In this document: piece after piece, positions 42,866 through 53,300 of the stretch
Numbering within the stretch: the stretch's first letter is position 1
Layout of the letters: every line of letters begins with the position of its first letter
DNA from: Isoetes taiwanensis
Lineage: Eukaryota > Streptophyta > Lycopodiopsida > Isoetales > Isoetaceae
Direction of reading: 5' to 3'
DNA length: 64,000 bases
NCBI GenBank assembly: GCA_021234155.1
Contig: JAJEKV010000009.1
Coordinates: 6,561,546 to 6,625,545 of the forward strand
The notes under the pieces: generated by a model
Told to the model about the DNA's origin: nothing
Databases searched by the model: none
Seen by the model: the letters and a program-made list of their open reading frames with translations, nothing else
Position numbers and translations under genes: made by a program

Positions 42866-44359
42866 GGGTAAAAACACGCTGTGGTGTTCCAATTCGGCTG
42901 TCCCCCCTGTCCCCCCAAAATGTGGCGTTGCATCCGCCACTTTTGTGGTATGAAAGTATAATTATGGCACCGCTCAACTGCCGTTATTTAAGAATGGAGT
43001 CCCAATTTGTGGGGGAAATTCTAATTTCAAAAACTAAAATTCAAATTCCTATTCTTTGGCCCCTTCCTGTTCTTTGCCTACGTCCTGTTCTTTGGCTCCC
43101 TCCCTGCTGCAAGCTCCAATCTATTGTGGATATGGATGTCAATGAGGTAATCTGTCCACAAACCGGCATTTCAGACAGGAGAAAACGAAGAAGAACCAAG
43201 GAAGAAGAAACGTTGAAGAAAAGACGCCAGAGGAAAAGAAGAAGAGAAGAAAAAAATTGAGCTTGCCAGAATTGGCGTATGGATCCGGTTCATCAAGAAG
43301 TGCAAGCAAAGAAACGCCAGTATTGTCCTTAATTTGCTAACGTCTTTCCATAAACAGACCAAAAGAATTGAGGATAGCATGAAGAAAGAAATTTTACTTG
43401 AGTTTTTGAGGGATAAAACATTGGAAAAATTCATAGGTGAAGAATTAAAAGATTTGGAAGCCAAGAGCATCGTTATAAAGGAGCCTCTGGGGACTCCATG
43501 CATCACCGCCAAACTCTCTACCAAAGAATGATCCCTAGCAGCCAAGAATAGCTGCCGTGCAATGTCCGGTACCACGCCTGCGCATTCTCAAACAGTGACA
43601 AAATCAGCCAGCGAGATCTTGGAAAGGTATTAGGTGTTCACCCAAGAAACCTGCAAAAGGCAAAGAAAAAGAGGGAGGAGATCGATTAGAATGCTGGGAA
43701 ATGGGTTTCTTACAAGAGGGCTAAAAGATTCGACGCAATTTCAGATGAACATATAGAAAAGATTCAAAATTTTTGGATTGAGAACACCAGAGTGTCTCCT
43801 AACACAAAGGATGTTAAACTAGAAGATTGGAGAGAAATGTAAGAGAAGAACATGCTGCCCACTATCTGGAGGAATCACAGGTTAGTTTATTTCTGATCAT
43901 GTTTTCTTAGTTATGGTGCTTAGTGTGGTGGTGCATATGGTGGTTATTGTTTTGTACAGTGATTGTGGTGTACTATATGCAACATGTGAATTGTGTGTAG
44001 TTGACTCTAGTCTGAAATGCAATATTTAATGTTTGGAATATTAGAACATGACAGAATTGAGTATTCCTTTACTAGTTGTGTGTACAAATCTAAAAATATT
44101 TGAGAATGACAGATAACTAACTGATCCTAAGAAGTACAAATTTTTGTTGAATAAAGACAAATTTTTGTCAGATTCAAGCACAACTCTGTTGGAAAGTATA
44201 ATATATTAAAAAAAGGAGCATATTAAGTGATAATGGCCTGCAAGGAGTTTCATTTCTAAACGCATCAAAAAAAGGAGCATATCTTACAAAATTTGGCTTT
44301 ACAAAATTTGGCTTTCCATTGAAAGCTCTGTACCCGAGAACTAAATTTACATGCATTTC

Positions 44360-44884
44360 CTAAGCAGCAGGAAATGCTGGTATGACTGGCTCGACTTCTG
44401 GTGCATCCAAAATTACTATTTTCTGCACTAAAGCATCTAAGCTTTCTGCAGTCATCCCAGAATTTAACAGGATTAGGTTTGCCAGTGCTTCCTGCATCCT
44501 CTGGTGGTAAGAACACAACCCTGCCAGTAAGTCCCGCTATTGCTGACTCAGAGCGGGCAAGTGACAGATAACAAATAAACTGGCTGCCTTTGCAGCAGCA
44601 TGTAACATAAGGTCATGGACCTTGTCTAAGAGCTCACTTCCTGTCAATCCGACCCCAAACATAGCCATTGAAGGCCCAGCATCCAGTCTGTTGTATGGCT
44701 TTAGGGTGTATTCGAAATCAGCAAAGAAGGTGGATTTAGGCATATCCACCTTCAGAGATTGGTCAGGAGCCCTATTTAACATATGCCGAAGGCCCTCCTC
44801 ACTCACTCGGGGTAGGCCGCAGTGATCTCTGAACATCCCTACCATTGCCGGAATGAACTTGTTCGTTTGAGAATGAAACGCCAA
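44360..44884 (-). CDS. Minus-strand ORF within a transposase intron, unknown
   Basis: The frame from MAFHSQTNKFIPAMVGMF continues to SELLDKVHDLMLHAAAKAAS. After an in-frame TAG it runs on through RDLLAGLCSYHQRMQEALAN, LDALVQKIVILDAPEVEPV, with a stop at 44360. The predicted helices suggest a real protein or exon. The copy in unit 1 (38117-38600) is more damaged. No family is recognised. It could be a third transposon gene or a captured fragment. Confidence 0.4.
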
Positions 44885-45042
44885 AAATCAGATGCAGGAA
44901 CAGGATTTAGGACCCAGATCCTTTTCTAATGATTAGAAGATGAATGTAATTATTATCAGGGTGTACGAATTTCAGAAATGTTTATGAGAGCAGGCTAGGC
45001 ATATTTTTTATGTCAGACAAAATAGGATAAAAGTGATGTGAT

Positions 45043-45720
45043 GTGATGTGTGGTGTGGTGTGGTGTGGTGTGGTGTGGTGTGCGTTATGTCTATGGTGTC
45101 ATGCGGGTGTGTGCATGTTAATGTATGATATGTGTGGATTCAATTTTATTTATTCACCCCCCCCCCCCACCCCCACCACATCCCATCATCTATCCCACCA
45201 CCATAGACTACCACCACATCTTTGCGACCACCACATTACCACCACATGCACCACATTGTCCATTACCACCCCCCTCCACCATATCCCACACCACCCCCCT
45301 CCACCACACTCCACCATATCCCACACTACACCCCTCCACCACACTCAACCATGTATCACACCACACCCCTCCACCACACTCCACCACACCACACCACATC
45401 ACACCACAATCCAAAACACCACACCACACCACCACCACAACCCCCACCACACCACACCACACCACACCCCCCACCACCACACCACCACCACACCACATCA
45501 TACCACCACCACACACCACTACCACACCCCACTACCACCCCCACCACCACCACACACCACTCCACCACCCCCCACCACCACCACCACTCCACCATACTCC
45601 ACCACCACCACTCAATTGTATGCCTTCAATTGAGTCTTTCCAGCATCAATTAAATATGTCCTTGCAACATTAGAACATGTATAGCGTATGGTGTGTGGTG
45701 GGGTGTGGTGTGGTGTGTGG
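45043..45720. repeat. GTGGT/CACCA low-complexity arrays, copy 2
   Basis: Same arrangement as 38797-39520, with a shorter GTGGT part (about 25 bp against 80). This shows active length change after the duplication. Confidence 0.85.
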
Positions 45721-46212
45721 TAATGTGCACAGCACTAAGGTGCTCGTTTTGATGAATATGATGAGTGTGGGGCATGGTTTGGTGTGGTATACACATCCTA
45801 ACAATTTAGTGTTCATTTCATGTAGATGCTATTGTTCAAGAGGTTTCTGGACCAACATCCAGAAATTAAGATTCGTCTTCGAGCTTTTGAGAAGCTAAAA
45901 CCCTGGTTTGTTGTGAAATTGAAGGACTTCAATAGTTGCTGTTGCATTCAGCACGTGAGGATGCAAATGCTAGTGGATGGACTCAATGGGATGAGAACCA
46001 AACATCCGAAGAATTGCACTTGCACCTGCGATGTTTGTAGATCACATGAACTTGGTCAATGCAGGGCACACCAGCATAAAATTGCAAGTACAGAAAGTTT
46101 GTGGAGATCTATATTGTGTCCAAAGAGTGAATTAGATGAGTTTCACAAGAAGGCATACATCCTTGGAGATTGTGAGCTGTGTGGAATCAAGAAGTTTCAG
46201 ACCTATCCCATG

Positions 46213-46522
46213 CAGTGATGACTTTAAGGTGTGAAACTTCGTAAAGTTGCTATATTTTACCATTTTTTTAAATCTGGATTTGATGGTTTACTAGGATGCG
46301 TACATTAAAAAACTTCATAAAATCGCCAAAATTTGATAATATTGCATCCCAATTATAGTAGATTCGCCAAATTAATGGACATTTTATAGTAAAAACCTCA
46401 ATTTTATGGTAAAAGATCCAATTCTACTAAATTCATTTCTATAAAAATGTTGGAAAAATAGGAAACAATCGCCACCGTTTCTATAGTTTAGAAGCAGCTA
46501 GAGGATGATAAAGTCATCACTG
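46213..46522. mobile_element. hAT-type MITE in the transposase gene
   Basis: A 310-bp AT-rich element with perfect 14-bp terminal inverted repeats CAGTGATGACTTTA/TAAAGTCATCACTG. It is flanked by the 8-bp duplication ATCCCATG (46205-46212 and 46523-46530). CAGTG ends and an 8-bp duplication are typical of hAT. It is absent from unit 1, where ATCCC-ATCCCATG remains at 40005-40017. Confidence 0.92.
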
Positions 46523-48392
46523 ATCCCATGGAAGAAAGTGGCAGTAACAGGAAAGTGAAATGGGAGTACATTGACTATGAAAAAGACAACGTCTTGAGTT
46601 CTGGTAGGAGATTGACTCGTCAGTACAATGAGACAGAACCCAAGGAGCTTCTGGATAAACTGTAAGAGCATCTAAAAATCTTTCCACTGCATAATTTCAG
46701 GTACCAATGGCAGGCAAAACAATTTAAGGAGCTTCTGGAGAATCTCCCAGCAGATGCATGTCTTTCGGTAGTGGATTTTGCAGAGAACTATACATTCAAG
46801 GAACAAGAGGAGGTGCAGTCGATGCACTGGGTCAATAACCAGATTACCATTTTGGTTCAAATAACATATCAGTACGACTCAGTGGCAGATGAGATTATCA
46901 AGGAAACACATTACTATGTATCAGATGATAGGGAACACGATACTTTGTTCGTGCAACACTGCTTCATGAAGCACTACAAATATCTGGAGCAGAAAGGAAG
47001 GGTGCCAAATAGACATTATGTGTTTTCAGATGGTGCAGCATCTCAATTCAAGGCTTCTAGACCATTTTACTTTGTCGCTAGGTACACAAACGACACTGAT
47101 GTCTATATGATGTGGAATTTTTTTGGTTCTAACCACGGGAAAGGTGAACACGATGGCAAAGTTGCTGAGTTGAAGAGATGGTTAAGACAACCGCAATTAA
47201 AATACAAACATAAAAATTGGGTAATGCTCATGAAGTGGTAGAAGTTGCCGGCGATGTTTACTTGTGGAACATCCGAAAGTGGATGAACACCTCCAAAACC
47301 GCAGAAGAGGAAGAATATAAAAGGTTCTTTTGGGAAGTCAAGGTGGAGGATATAGATAGAAAGAAAGCATGGGGTGCGAAAGGATTTTAGACACTAGGCA
47401 GATCCATTGTGTACATGCATTCAATCCCGAATCTCCATTGCAGCTTGCACACCGAGGGAACTTTCATGCTTCTGCAGCCTATTGCTTGGATGACATGTGG
47501 GGGCAGTTGTGTGAACAAGCACTATGTTGATGATTGAAACTTCAAGTTATTGTACCATCCTCCAATGTGCATCATACCGACATTGAGGACCGTGAAATCC
47601 AAAGAAAGGTCCTTGTTCTCCTCTAATCCCACGATGTTAGCAGAGGCACTTAGAGTTGGTGATAATTTTGTCGCTGCTGTTCGAAGGGAATGATGAGGGT
47701 TCTCAATTTTGGATTCTCGATGTGCACAAAACCAAAATGGATATGGAGAAAGACTTCCAACTCAATGGAACATGGTATCTCACCCAATGATAGTGTCATA
47801 GAGGTATGTATTACAAGAAGGGCTTAAGATCAACCATCAGCTATGATCTTTTGCAAAGAAAGACGCTTTTAGGCATAGTATTCACAACAATCACGATCTC
47901 AGGTAATCAGACTTCACATGCCACCAACTAAACGCCAAAACAGATCAGTATATAGGCCGGATCCTTTAGATGAGGAGAAAATTTTTACAGAATTTATCCA
48001 AGTTCTTTTCGATGATGATGAAATGTAAAACTATTCTCAGAGTTTTTTAACTCATCTCAAGTTTTGTGCTTCAAATTGTGAAAATGAGTTTGTCTTGATT
48101 TCTTTTGAAGATTTGAATTCTTCTGAACACTTGATTCCTTTGTTTGTGAGATGAATTGAGTATGAATTTTCATTCAAATGAATCGAGGTTACAATAACAA
48201 TTATGTACATAAGAAAGATATGCAGTGATTTAAAGTATGAGGTGACTCATGCACCTACATACTTCCCAATACATATGTTCCTCTCAGTTCCAGCTTTTGT
48301 TGCTTCTAATCTTAAAATTTCAAGCATGAACACTCTAACATCAACTAGATCCTGGTCTGAAATGTCCACAACCTGCAGTTAACCACACTTTG

Positions 48393-51300
48393 TCAATAAC
48401 AGAGTTTGGTTTGTCTGCTGAATTTGAGTTGACTTACTAGATCAGGCAACAATATATTCACTCCTTTCAAGTACCCCCTCACAAATTTGTGCATAAACGA
48501 ACATACGGCAGGGCCACATGAATGACCATCGGTTTGAAGAGGCGTTCTGGAAATTTTCACATCTGAGGTTGTAAAGCTGAAATTATTGTGTCCAAGCAAT
48601 TCCAGGAACCTGCATTCAAAGTTTGCTGTCATTGTGTCACAACAGCAAAATGCAATGAGCAAGTACTAACCTCTCAATATGTCTGCTTCTGCCATGCAAG
48701 CCCGAGCTATCAAAGTGATATATCCCTGATTTATATCTTTGTGCGAGACACGCAGAAAACAGGTCCAGTGATGTCCATCACAAGCAGGCAAAAACATGTA
48801 CTGACACTTATCCAGATTCACATGTTTCCTTATTGTTTTGTAACTATTTATGTCCTTGGAGTGAACCACTGCGTATCAGCTTCCAAAATTTTGATGTCGG
48901 TGGAGCTAATCACGACAGTTTCAGTTCCACTCAATACCACTTCCAAATGTGTATGTGGCTTTAGATAGACAGGGACTACCAAAGCTCTATCATCTCTAGT
49001 TCTAAACACACACGAGAACATTTGCTCACAATCCATTCAAATATTTTAAATTGAAAAAGTACAACACATATCATAGAAATGTTTTTACTTATATTGACTT
49101 TCGAAGAGTTTTACAAGATTCATTTATGAAAATACTTGTCGAGCATTTTCATGCAGTTGCGCGACTCTTCAGAATCCCACATGTTCCACATTTGATGTTC
49201 CTTCACATAAGCTGGCACACTTTCTGCAGCCAGAAGTCCTTCCAGCCATGGTTTGAGTTGCTCCAAAAGGAAATTGGAATCCAACCTGTCGGGAGCAAAA
49301 CTATTTGGACATATCATTGTGTTCGGCTGGTTGGCAGAACCCTATATCTGTTGTCATCTATCAACAATGTGTTTTTCACTTGGTATTTCCAGTATTTCTG
49401 GTACACTTTGGACAGATCCTTAAGGAAAATTGGCTTATTAACTACTTTTAATTTTGTGTTGGTGCAGTCATCCTGATTCCAAATAAAAAGAAATCTGCCC
49501 TTATATTCCTGCAGCAACTTTCTCATCAACAAGTCAACATTACTCTTAGCCATGCTGGACCACAATGCAATCTCAAATTTTGATGTACACCATTCTAAGA
49601 ACTCGTGTAATCCAAGCCTGGAAATTGCTGCCTTTTGAAGGTTCAATTTTTGGAGGGTCACTTCTGGCTCGGCCGATGCAAGGATCCTCTCTTTCAAGTC
49701 ATAAAACTTGCCTAAAACCCCATTAAAATCCAGAACAAGGAGAATTTCAGTTAACCTCTTGGTTTTTCTTGGTTGAGGTTGTATTGGACTCGTTGAGCAG
49801 TCTGCATCTTGTCCAGGATCCGGGGTTTCTTTGTCAACTTCATCACCTGCATCCGCATTTGGCTCATGTTCAGCATCAAAACTTTTTTCTGGTGAAGGAT
49901 CCCGTGCAGAATGAATCTCAAGGGAATTAATTTTCCCCCCTAAAACAGATGCACTAGGAATCTCTTTGTGATGGCTTCCAGTTGCAGTAGCCTCTATCTC
50001 TGTAACATAATTAAAATGAGGAAGACCACAGAAAAATACAAAAAAAATAAATCATGTATGTGGCATCGGTACTTACTTGATATGACTGCATTCAGTTCAC
50101 TATCCAAATTTCGTTTTGGAGTCTCCACGCTGTCAGCAGCTGGGATTGACTTAGAAGTATCAAATGGGGTGAATTCTAGGTACACCCGGGAGGTATCTTG
50201 CAGTCTCATAACTGATCGAGGCATGGATAACTGTTGGATATCCTTGGTCTCAAATTTCTACAATTCTGCAAACACTAAGTCAGTAGACCTGTGACAACAT
50301 TAGTAAACATTAGTTAAGGCACTTACTTGTGTCTATTGATTCTTGTGGTACCACTCGAACACCAAAAGCCAAAAGCCATGTCTCAGTCATAATGTGGGCA
50401 CAACTGGGGCTGCAGCATGTTCTAGAGTGTCTGCAAAATAAATTCAAAATCAATAGAGTCTTTAGATGAGGGTTAGAGATGATAATATTTACCTCAAATG
50501 GTATGATAGACATGGAATGTGATACTGGTGACTGCATTCTGCTATCACAACTGGCAACATTTTACCCTCCCATTTCAGACAACGTCCACAAAATGGACAA
50601 CCTTCATCACCCTCTTCTTCTGCCTTAGGAAGCATCTAAAGGAGTGCCATGACCACTATGCTCAGAAAAAATCTCAAATCTTTGCATTCGAGGTTGCAGC
50701 TGCAGCAGTAAGTCTTTACATGCCTTTAGCTCAATTTCAGTTTCTGCTAGTTCCTTATTTAATTGATTCAGCCCAGGCAACACTGTACCATTTAGCTCTT
50801 CATCCTTTAGTTCGTTTACCCGAACACCCTTTGCTGCTTTCGAATTTGCTGTCATGATTGATTGCCATCTGTGCAAATCAGCTCTAATTTCTGATGCTTT
50901 ATGCTCCATCAACTCAATCTCTCTTTTGATGTCATTTTTCCTATCCTCATTTGCTTGCAATCGTTGCTTACATCTATCAAACCTAGCTGATGTTGCAGCC
51001 AACCATACCTTCACAAGTCTGCCATAGTCTGCAAAACAAAACACTACGTATATGTCAGCCTCCTATAGTAAGCCATGTACTGATGGAAGACCACAATCAC
51101 ACACCACACAACACAAGGTACTCTCTACACACCACCACATACCACACACCACACAATATACGCTGCACAGTACACACCACACAACACGCTGTGGTGGTAG
51201 CAAGGAGTGGTGGAACATTGTGCAGGGTGGTGAAGTGTGGTGGTGGTGGTGGTGGGTTGTGTGGTGGTGGTGGAGTATGTGGTGTGGTGTGGTGGTGGTG

Positions 51301-52282
51301 GAGTGTGGTGGTGGTGGATTGTGGTGTGGGACATGGTGGAGTGTGGTGGTGTGGTGTGGTGGTGGTGAAGTGTGGTAGAGGGGTGTGGTGTGGGACATGG
51401 TGGAGTCTGGTGGTGTGGTGTGGTGGTGGTGGAGTGTGGTGTGGGACATGGTGGAGTGTGGTGGTGGGAGATAGTAGAGTGTAGTGGTGGGAGATGGTTG
51501 GGTGTGGTGTGGGACATGGTGGATGCCAACAACTCACCACTTACCAGACCACACATACTTCATCTATCATTCTGGCATCCATTGCACGAAATGCCCCACA
51601 GATGGCATCATAGAGACACAACATGACAATACAGCCAACATGATGCAAAATGGTAGGGATTTGAGGTTACCTTTTCTGTGTTGATAGAAACAATCTAGGT
51701 CAAGCTTGAGATTTTTTTATGTTGTAACACAACTAATAATTGAACATACCTGCAATGGCATGTTTTGGTCTCAGAACATTGCTCTGCTTTTCTGTTTTGA
51801 TTGTGAGTTCAGATTGAATGTGTGGTCTAGAGGAACCTGATTTGGTTTTTTCCCTATCATCTTCATCATCCCCTCGCCACTTTTACTATTTTCCTCCCGG
51901 TCGTTGGACTTGCCTATGCTTTCTCTTGGGTCTAGAAGAACCGGCCTCTGCTTTCTCATCGAGTTTTATAATAATCCGAGAAGCTCTTCCAATTAATAGC
52001 CTCCCCTTTATATGCATAATAAGCCATCGCCTGTGTTCCAGAGCCATTCCACCCCATGTATGTGGCTTCCCCTGTAATTTTTTGTAAATTTGCATGAACT
52101 CTTTGTATTGTTCATTGCTCAGATTCTTCAACCTGTACAAGAAAACATATGCCTTAATTTTTCAGTTTGAACAAAACATTTGGGGGAAAATATCTGTAGC
52201 CAGATTCATTTGGAACTCTGTCACCCCAAAGCTTCTTTAGATCTTCATGGGGCACAATCTTTTGTTTGAGGAGAGATTCCAT
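48393..52282 (-). CDS. Multi-domain accessory protein: coiled coil, RING-like finger, FCP1/NIF phosphatase, Ulp1 protease
   Basis: Reading the minus strand, the start is MESLLKQKIVPHEDLKKLWG at 52282. A conserved N-terminal block follows (QYKEFMQIYKKLQGKPHTWG), then a coiled coil (51.0-50.6 kb, DRKNDIKREIELMEHKASEI). A RING-like finger is at 50.6-50.5 kb (CPFCGRCLKWE...CSHQYHIPC), then an acidic linker. The FCP1/NIF phosphatase spans 49.75-49.12 kb: LVLDFNGVLG, EIALWSSMAKSNVD, FIWNQDDC, KPIFLKDLSKVYQ, TLLIDDNRY. The C-terminal Ulp1-type cysteine protease (49.0-48.4 kb) has INSYKTIRKH, GHHWTCF with the catalytic His, and LQTDGHSCGPAVC with oxyanion Gln and catalytic Cys. Exon joins are only partly resolved, and a split into two genes is possible. 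Ulp1 genes occur in other plant transposons; the phosphatase combination is unusual. Confidence 0.72.
51060..51540. repeat. CACAC/GTGGT low-complexity array near the right end
   Basis: A CACAC-rich tract (51095-51190) is followed by a GTGGTG-rich tract (51195-51535). It lies in a putative intron of the accessory gene and mirrors the arrays near the left end. The GTGGTG unit resembles the CTGTGGTGT core of the terminal inverted repeats. Confidence 0.8.
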
Positions 52283-52511
52283 TAGGGTTCAATCGGCAAG
52301 AAGCGGCAAAAAAACAGAAGAAGAGGTGATTATTTCTTAATTCAAAATGAGGGACAATGACGTGGCATAAAATTCAAAATAACCGACGCTCATTAATTCG
52401 CACTCCCGCAATCTCCACTTCGGTATGCACCACCCGATTCTACCACAAAGGTGGTGCCAAAATGTGGCGTCAAAATGCGCGTTTTTGATACACCACAGCG
52501 TGCTTTTACCC

Positions 52512-53060
52512 ATTTCTCAAGTCCTCCCTGTTGCCCCCTTTGTGCAATGTTATTACCCAGTTGTACCTCCATCTTCCAGAAGTTCTTGTATGCACTATAT
52601 TGTTAGAGATAACTGTTACCACTCCCATATTGTTGTTTCCACGGACTTCATCTTTTCTATAGTGAGGTAGACATTGCTACCTAGGATGACTTAGAGTGAG
52701 TTCAGAAAACTTTTTTGGCTTGGCCACTTGGAGTCAAGTTCACGCTCCATCTTCTACAAGAGACATGGTTTTTAGCTCTTCAAAGTGTTATCTTCAATGT
52801 CACATCATATACTTTCAAAAGGTGCTCAAATTGGATACACTCGCCTTCCAAGACTCGCCTACACAACTGTCATGACACGCCGTGGAAGAAGAAATGAGTC
52901 ATTTGGTTCTCAAGATGAAATGTGTAGGAACAAATGTGCAAACAATGAGGACTACAATTATCTAAAGCAGTATCTAGATGCGTGCTTCCTAAGTTAGTTC
53001 TGGAATGCTAGAGCTTTGGAACTGGTAAAGACAGCACGCTACAAAACCCGGATAAATCTC
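52512..53060 (-). pseudogene. LINE 5' remnant, upstream side of the transposon insertion
   Basis: The minus strand reads ...RTSGRWRYNWVITLHKGGNREDLRN directly up to the ATTT duplication. That is the block before NYR in LINE reverse transcriptases. The sequence further upstream is degenerate. Confidence 0.7.
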
Positions 53061-53089
53061 ATGCGTGCAAGGGGTATCTGTTAGTGCAT

Positions 53090-53300
53090 TTACCCATGGG
53101 GAAGCGCAGAATGATTATATCCATTCACACAGGAGCACACCACCTCAGAATTGAGACAGCCAGGTGGGCTCGGAAGAATGCGTAGATAGGCTATATCAAT
53201 ATTGCCAAATTGGAGTTCTTGAAGATGAGTGCCATGCTCTTTAGGACTGCCCAGCATTTTGCCCCGTCAGGATGATTGCTACGCTCTTTAAAATTGCCCA
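53090..53300 (+). pseudogene. Possible C-terminal LINE fragment on the plus strand
   Basis: HHLRIETARWARK, then in a shifted frame QYCQIGVLEDECHALxDCPAF, resembles the C-x2-C...H...C end of LINE ORF2 proteins. Its orientation is opposite to the adjacent LINE remnant, so it belongs to another insertion or a rearrangement. Confidence 0.45.

Larger units (their letters stand above)
41161..47678 (+). repeat. Tandem duplication, unit 2
   Basis: The second unit is in direct orientation. It is continuous with the remainder of the transposon to 52511, so this is the ancestral copy. It differs from unit 1 by a 318-bp MITE insertion plus target duplication, array-length changes and patchy substitutions, often at CAG/CTG sites. 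Confidence 0.92.
43132..48028 (+). pseudogene. DDE-type transposase gene (copy 2)
   Basis: Pieces in order: a basic N-terminus (MDVNEV...KRRRTKEEE), FLRDKTLEKFIGEELKDLEA, and DLGKVLGVHPRNLQKAKKKR, a helix-turn-helix-like segment. Next comes the Cys/His-rich segment from 45826 (CTCTCDVCRSHELGQCRAHQ with CCCIQH and CELC flanks). The catalytic part follows: VDFAENYTF, HYVFSDGAASQFK and SNHGKGEHDGKVAELKR, with D, D and D/E as likely metal ligands. The C-terminus carries FEGNDEGSQFWILDVHKTK, a chromo/BAH-like strand pattern, and ends FIQVLFDDDEM. Similar proteins are widespread in animal and plant genomes, from memory. A MITE at 46213-46522 and frameshifts after 47210 inactivate this copy. Confidence 0.8.
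42866..52511 (+). mobile_element. 9.6-kb DDE transposon with convergent transposase and RING-FCP1-Ulp1 gene
   Basis: The terminal inverted repeats are GGGTAAAAACACGCTGTGGTGT on the left and, reverse-complemented, GGGTAAAAGCACGCTGTGGTGT on the right. Further inward both ends share AAAATGTGGCGT-type and CCAC-rich sequence. The target duplication is ATTT. Termini GGG...CCC and a 4-bp A/T duplication are compatible with the Sola group as I recall it, but this is not proven. The transposase is on the plus strand (43132-48028) and the accessory gene on the minus strand (52282-48393). Confidence 0.88.

Noticed and set aside
34964-47678. Two independent transposon insertions side by side
   Set aside because: Both units share the LINE flank and the same insertion point, so one insertion followed by tandem duplication explains the data better.
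51063-51556. Long open frames in the GTGGTG array near the right end of the transposon
   Set aside because: Same low-complexity artefact on both strands.
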